This document shows, in pieces, positions 33,816 through 34,437 of a stretch of DNA of 34,437 nucleotides. The position numbers and the translations under genes are program-made. The notes under the pieces were generated by a model, which was not told the origin of the DNA, ran no database searches, and saw nothing but the letters and a program-made list of their open reading frames with translations. The DNA is from Solicoccozyma terricola (Eukaryota > Basidiomycota > Tremellomycetes > Filobasidiales > Piskurozymaceae), in the NCBI GenBank assembly GCA_001600875.1, contig BCLD01000001.1, positions 1,026,116 through 1,060,552 on the forward strand, in the 5' to 3' direction. Every line of letters begins with the position of its first letter. The first letter of the stretch is position 1.

Positions 33816-34437
33816 GGTTAACTAACGATGCGAAAGCGGTGAGGATATGGTGGTGTGCTGCTGGATTAGCTGTCCGCCCAGCGATCGACTATACGTGCCA
33901 AGTTGACCATTGTGAGAATGTTGACGTCATCATGCATGTGGGTGGCGAATGGCAACGTCCCGAGTGATTTATCCTTGCAACGAGCTGGTCATACCGTGTT
34001 AGCTGTAACCTCTGTTCTCCAGCTAGAAGTTATTGGTGACAGAAAAACCTTTATGGCGCCATGGAAATATCCAGCATTGCTGCGATTCTGCTAGAGGTGC
34101 GTGGACATTGCGTTCAGCGCGTTCTCATCAGGACAAACTGCCCCACTGCTACTACACAGGTTCTCTCTTTGCCGGTATGATCTGTTCACACTTTCTGCTA
34201 ACCGGTCCCAGAACTAAATATTACCTTGAGCTCCGAGCCTACATCCAAATTGAGCTGTTGCCGGACGGAATATTGATTTCATTTCTTGTTACTCCGAGTC
34301 CCAGCCCACTCCCAGTATTCAGGGCCCTTTGCCTGATGTAGTATTATATTGATGGTGTTGAGGATCCATTTCAGCAGCTCGATCGCTAGAAGGATTCCCT
34401 CCCTGTCTCTGGGCTGCAACATGATGGTCAGCTGGAC
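33816..34437. other. Upstream region of the sorting nexin gene
   Basis: This is 622 bp to the window edge. Reading frames at 33903-34094 and 34033-34341 lack motifs or codon continuity. It probably holds the Snx3 promoter and possibly the edge of another gene; nothing definite is visible. Confidence 0.4.

Overview
The window is nuclear DNA of a basidiomycete fungus, most likely a tremellomycete of the Cryptococcus/Kwoniella type. Most genes are cut by many short introns (about 55-70 nt) with GTGAGT- or GTAAGT-like donors and YAG acceptors. Reconstructed reading frames match fungal exo-polygalacturonase, GT71 mannosyltransferase, PP2A catalytic subunit, class I myosin and Snx3. There is no tRNA, rRNA or CRISPR. 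The taxonomic call is inferred from gene architecture, not from a search.

Left third (1-6.4 kb): three genes I cannot place in a named family. An edge-truncated minus-strand gene has a BRCT-like segment and a Pro/Thr/Ala tandem repeat. A 274-residue plus-strand gene (2205-3554) converges on a 649-residue ten-exon minus-strand gene (3684-6358). The last has an acidic region and a 9-bp minisatellite in its first intron. A 1 kb spacer follows with two CACGTG boxes and a striking run of five short hairpins.

Middle (7.3-16.3 kb): a secreted GH28 exo-polygalacturonase (minus) diverges from a class V PLP aminotransferase of the cysteine-desulfurase-like type (plus). Next come an intronless alpha/beta hydrolase (plus) and, tail to tail with it, a type II membrane GT71 mannosyltransferase (minus). 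Pectin breakdown, the PLP enzyme and the hydrolase look like accessory metabolism; the mannosyltransferase is a Golgi glycosylation enzyme.

Right half (17.6-33.8 kb): a PP2A catalytic subunit (plus, unusually long first intron) converges on a conserved fungal protein of unknown function (minus). A decayed sedolisin protease gene (minus) and another unrecognised gene (minus) follow. That gene shares a 332-bp divergent promoter with a 26-exon class I myosin (plus). The myosin converges on a sorting nexin 3 homologue (minus). Myosin I and Snx3 are both housekeeping trafficking proteins (endocytic actin and endosome-to-Golgi retrieval).

Exon models were assembled by eye from frame continuity, splice consensus and family motifs. 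Most full models were checked to sum to a multiple of three. The sequence contains Ns and a poly-C/poly-G junction near 3.65 kb, so single-base frameshifts should be treated with caution.
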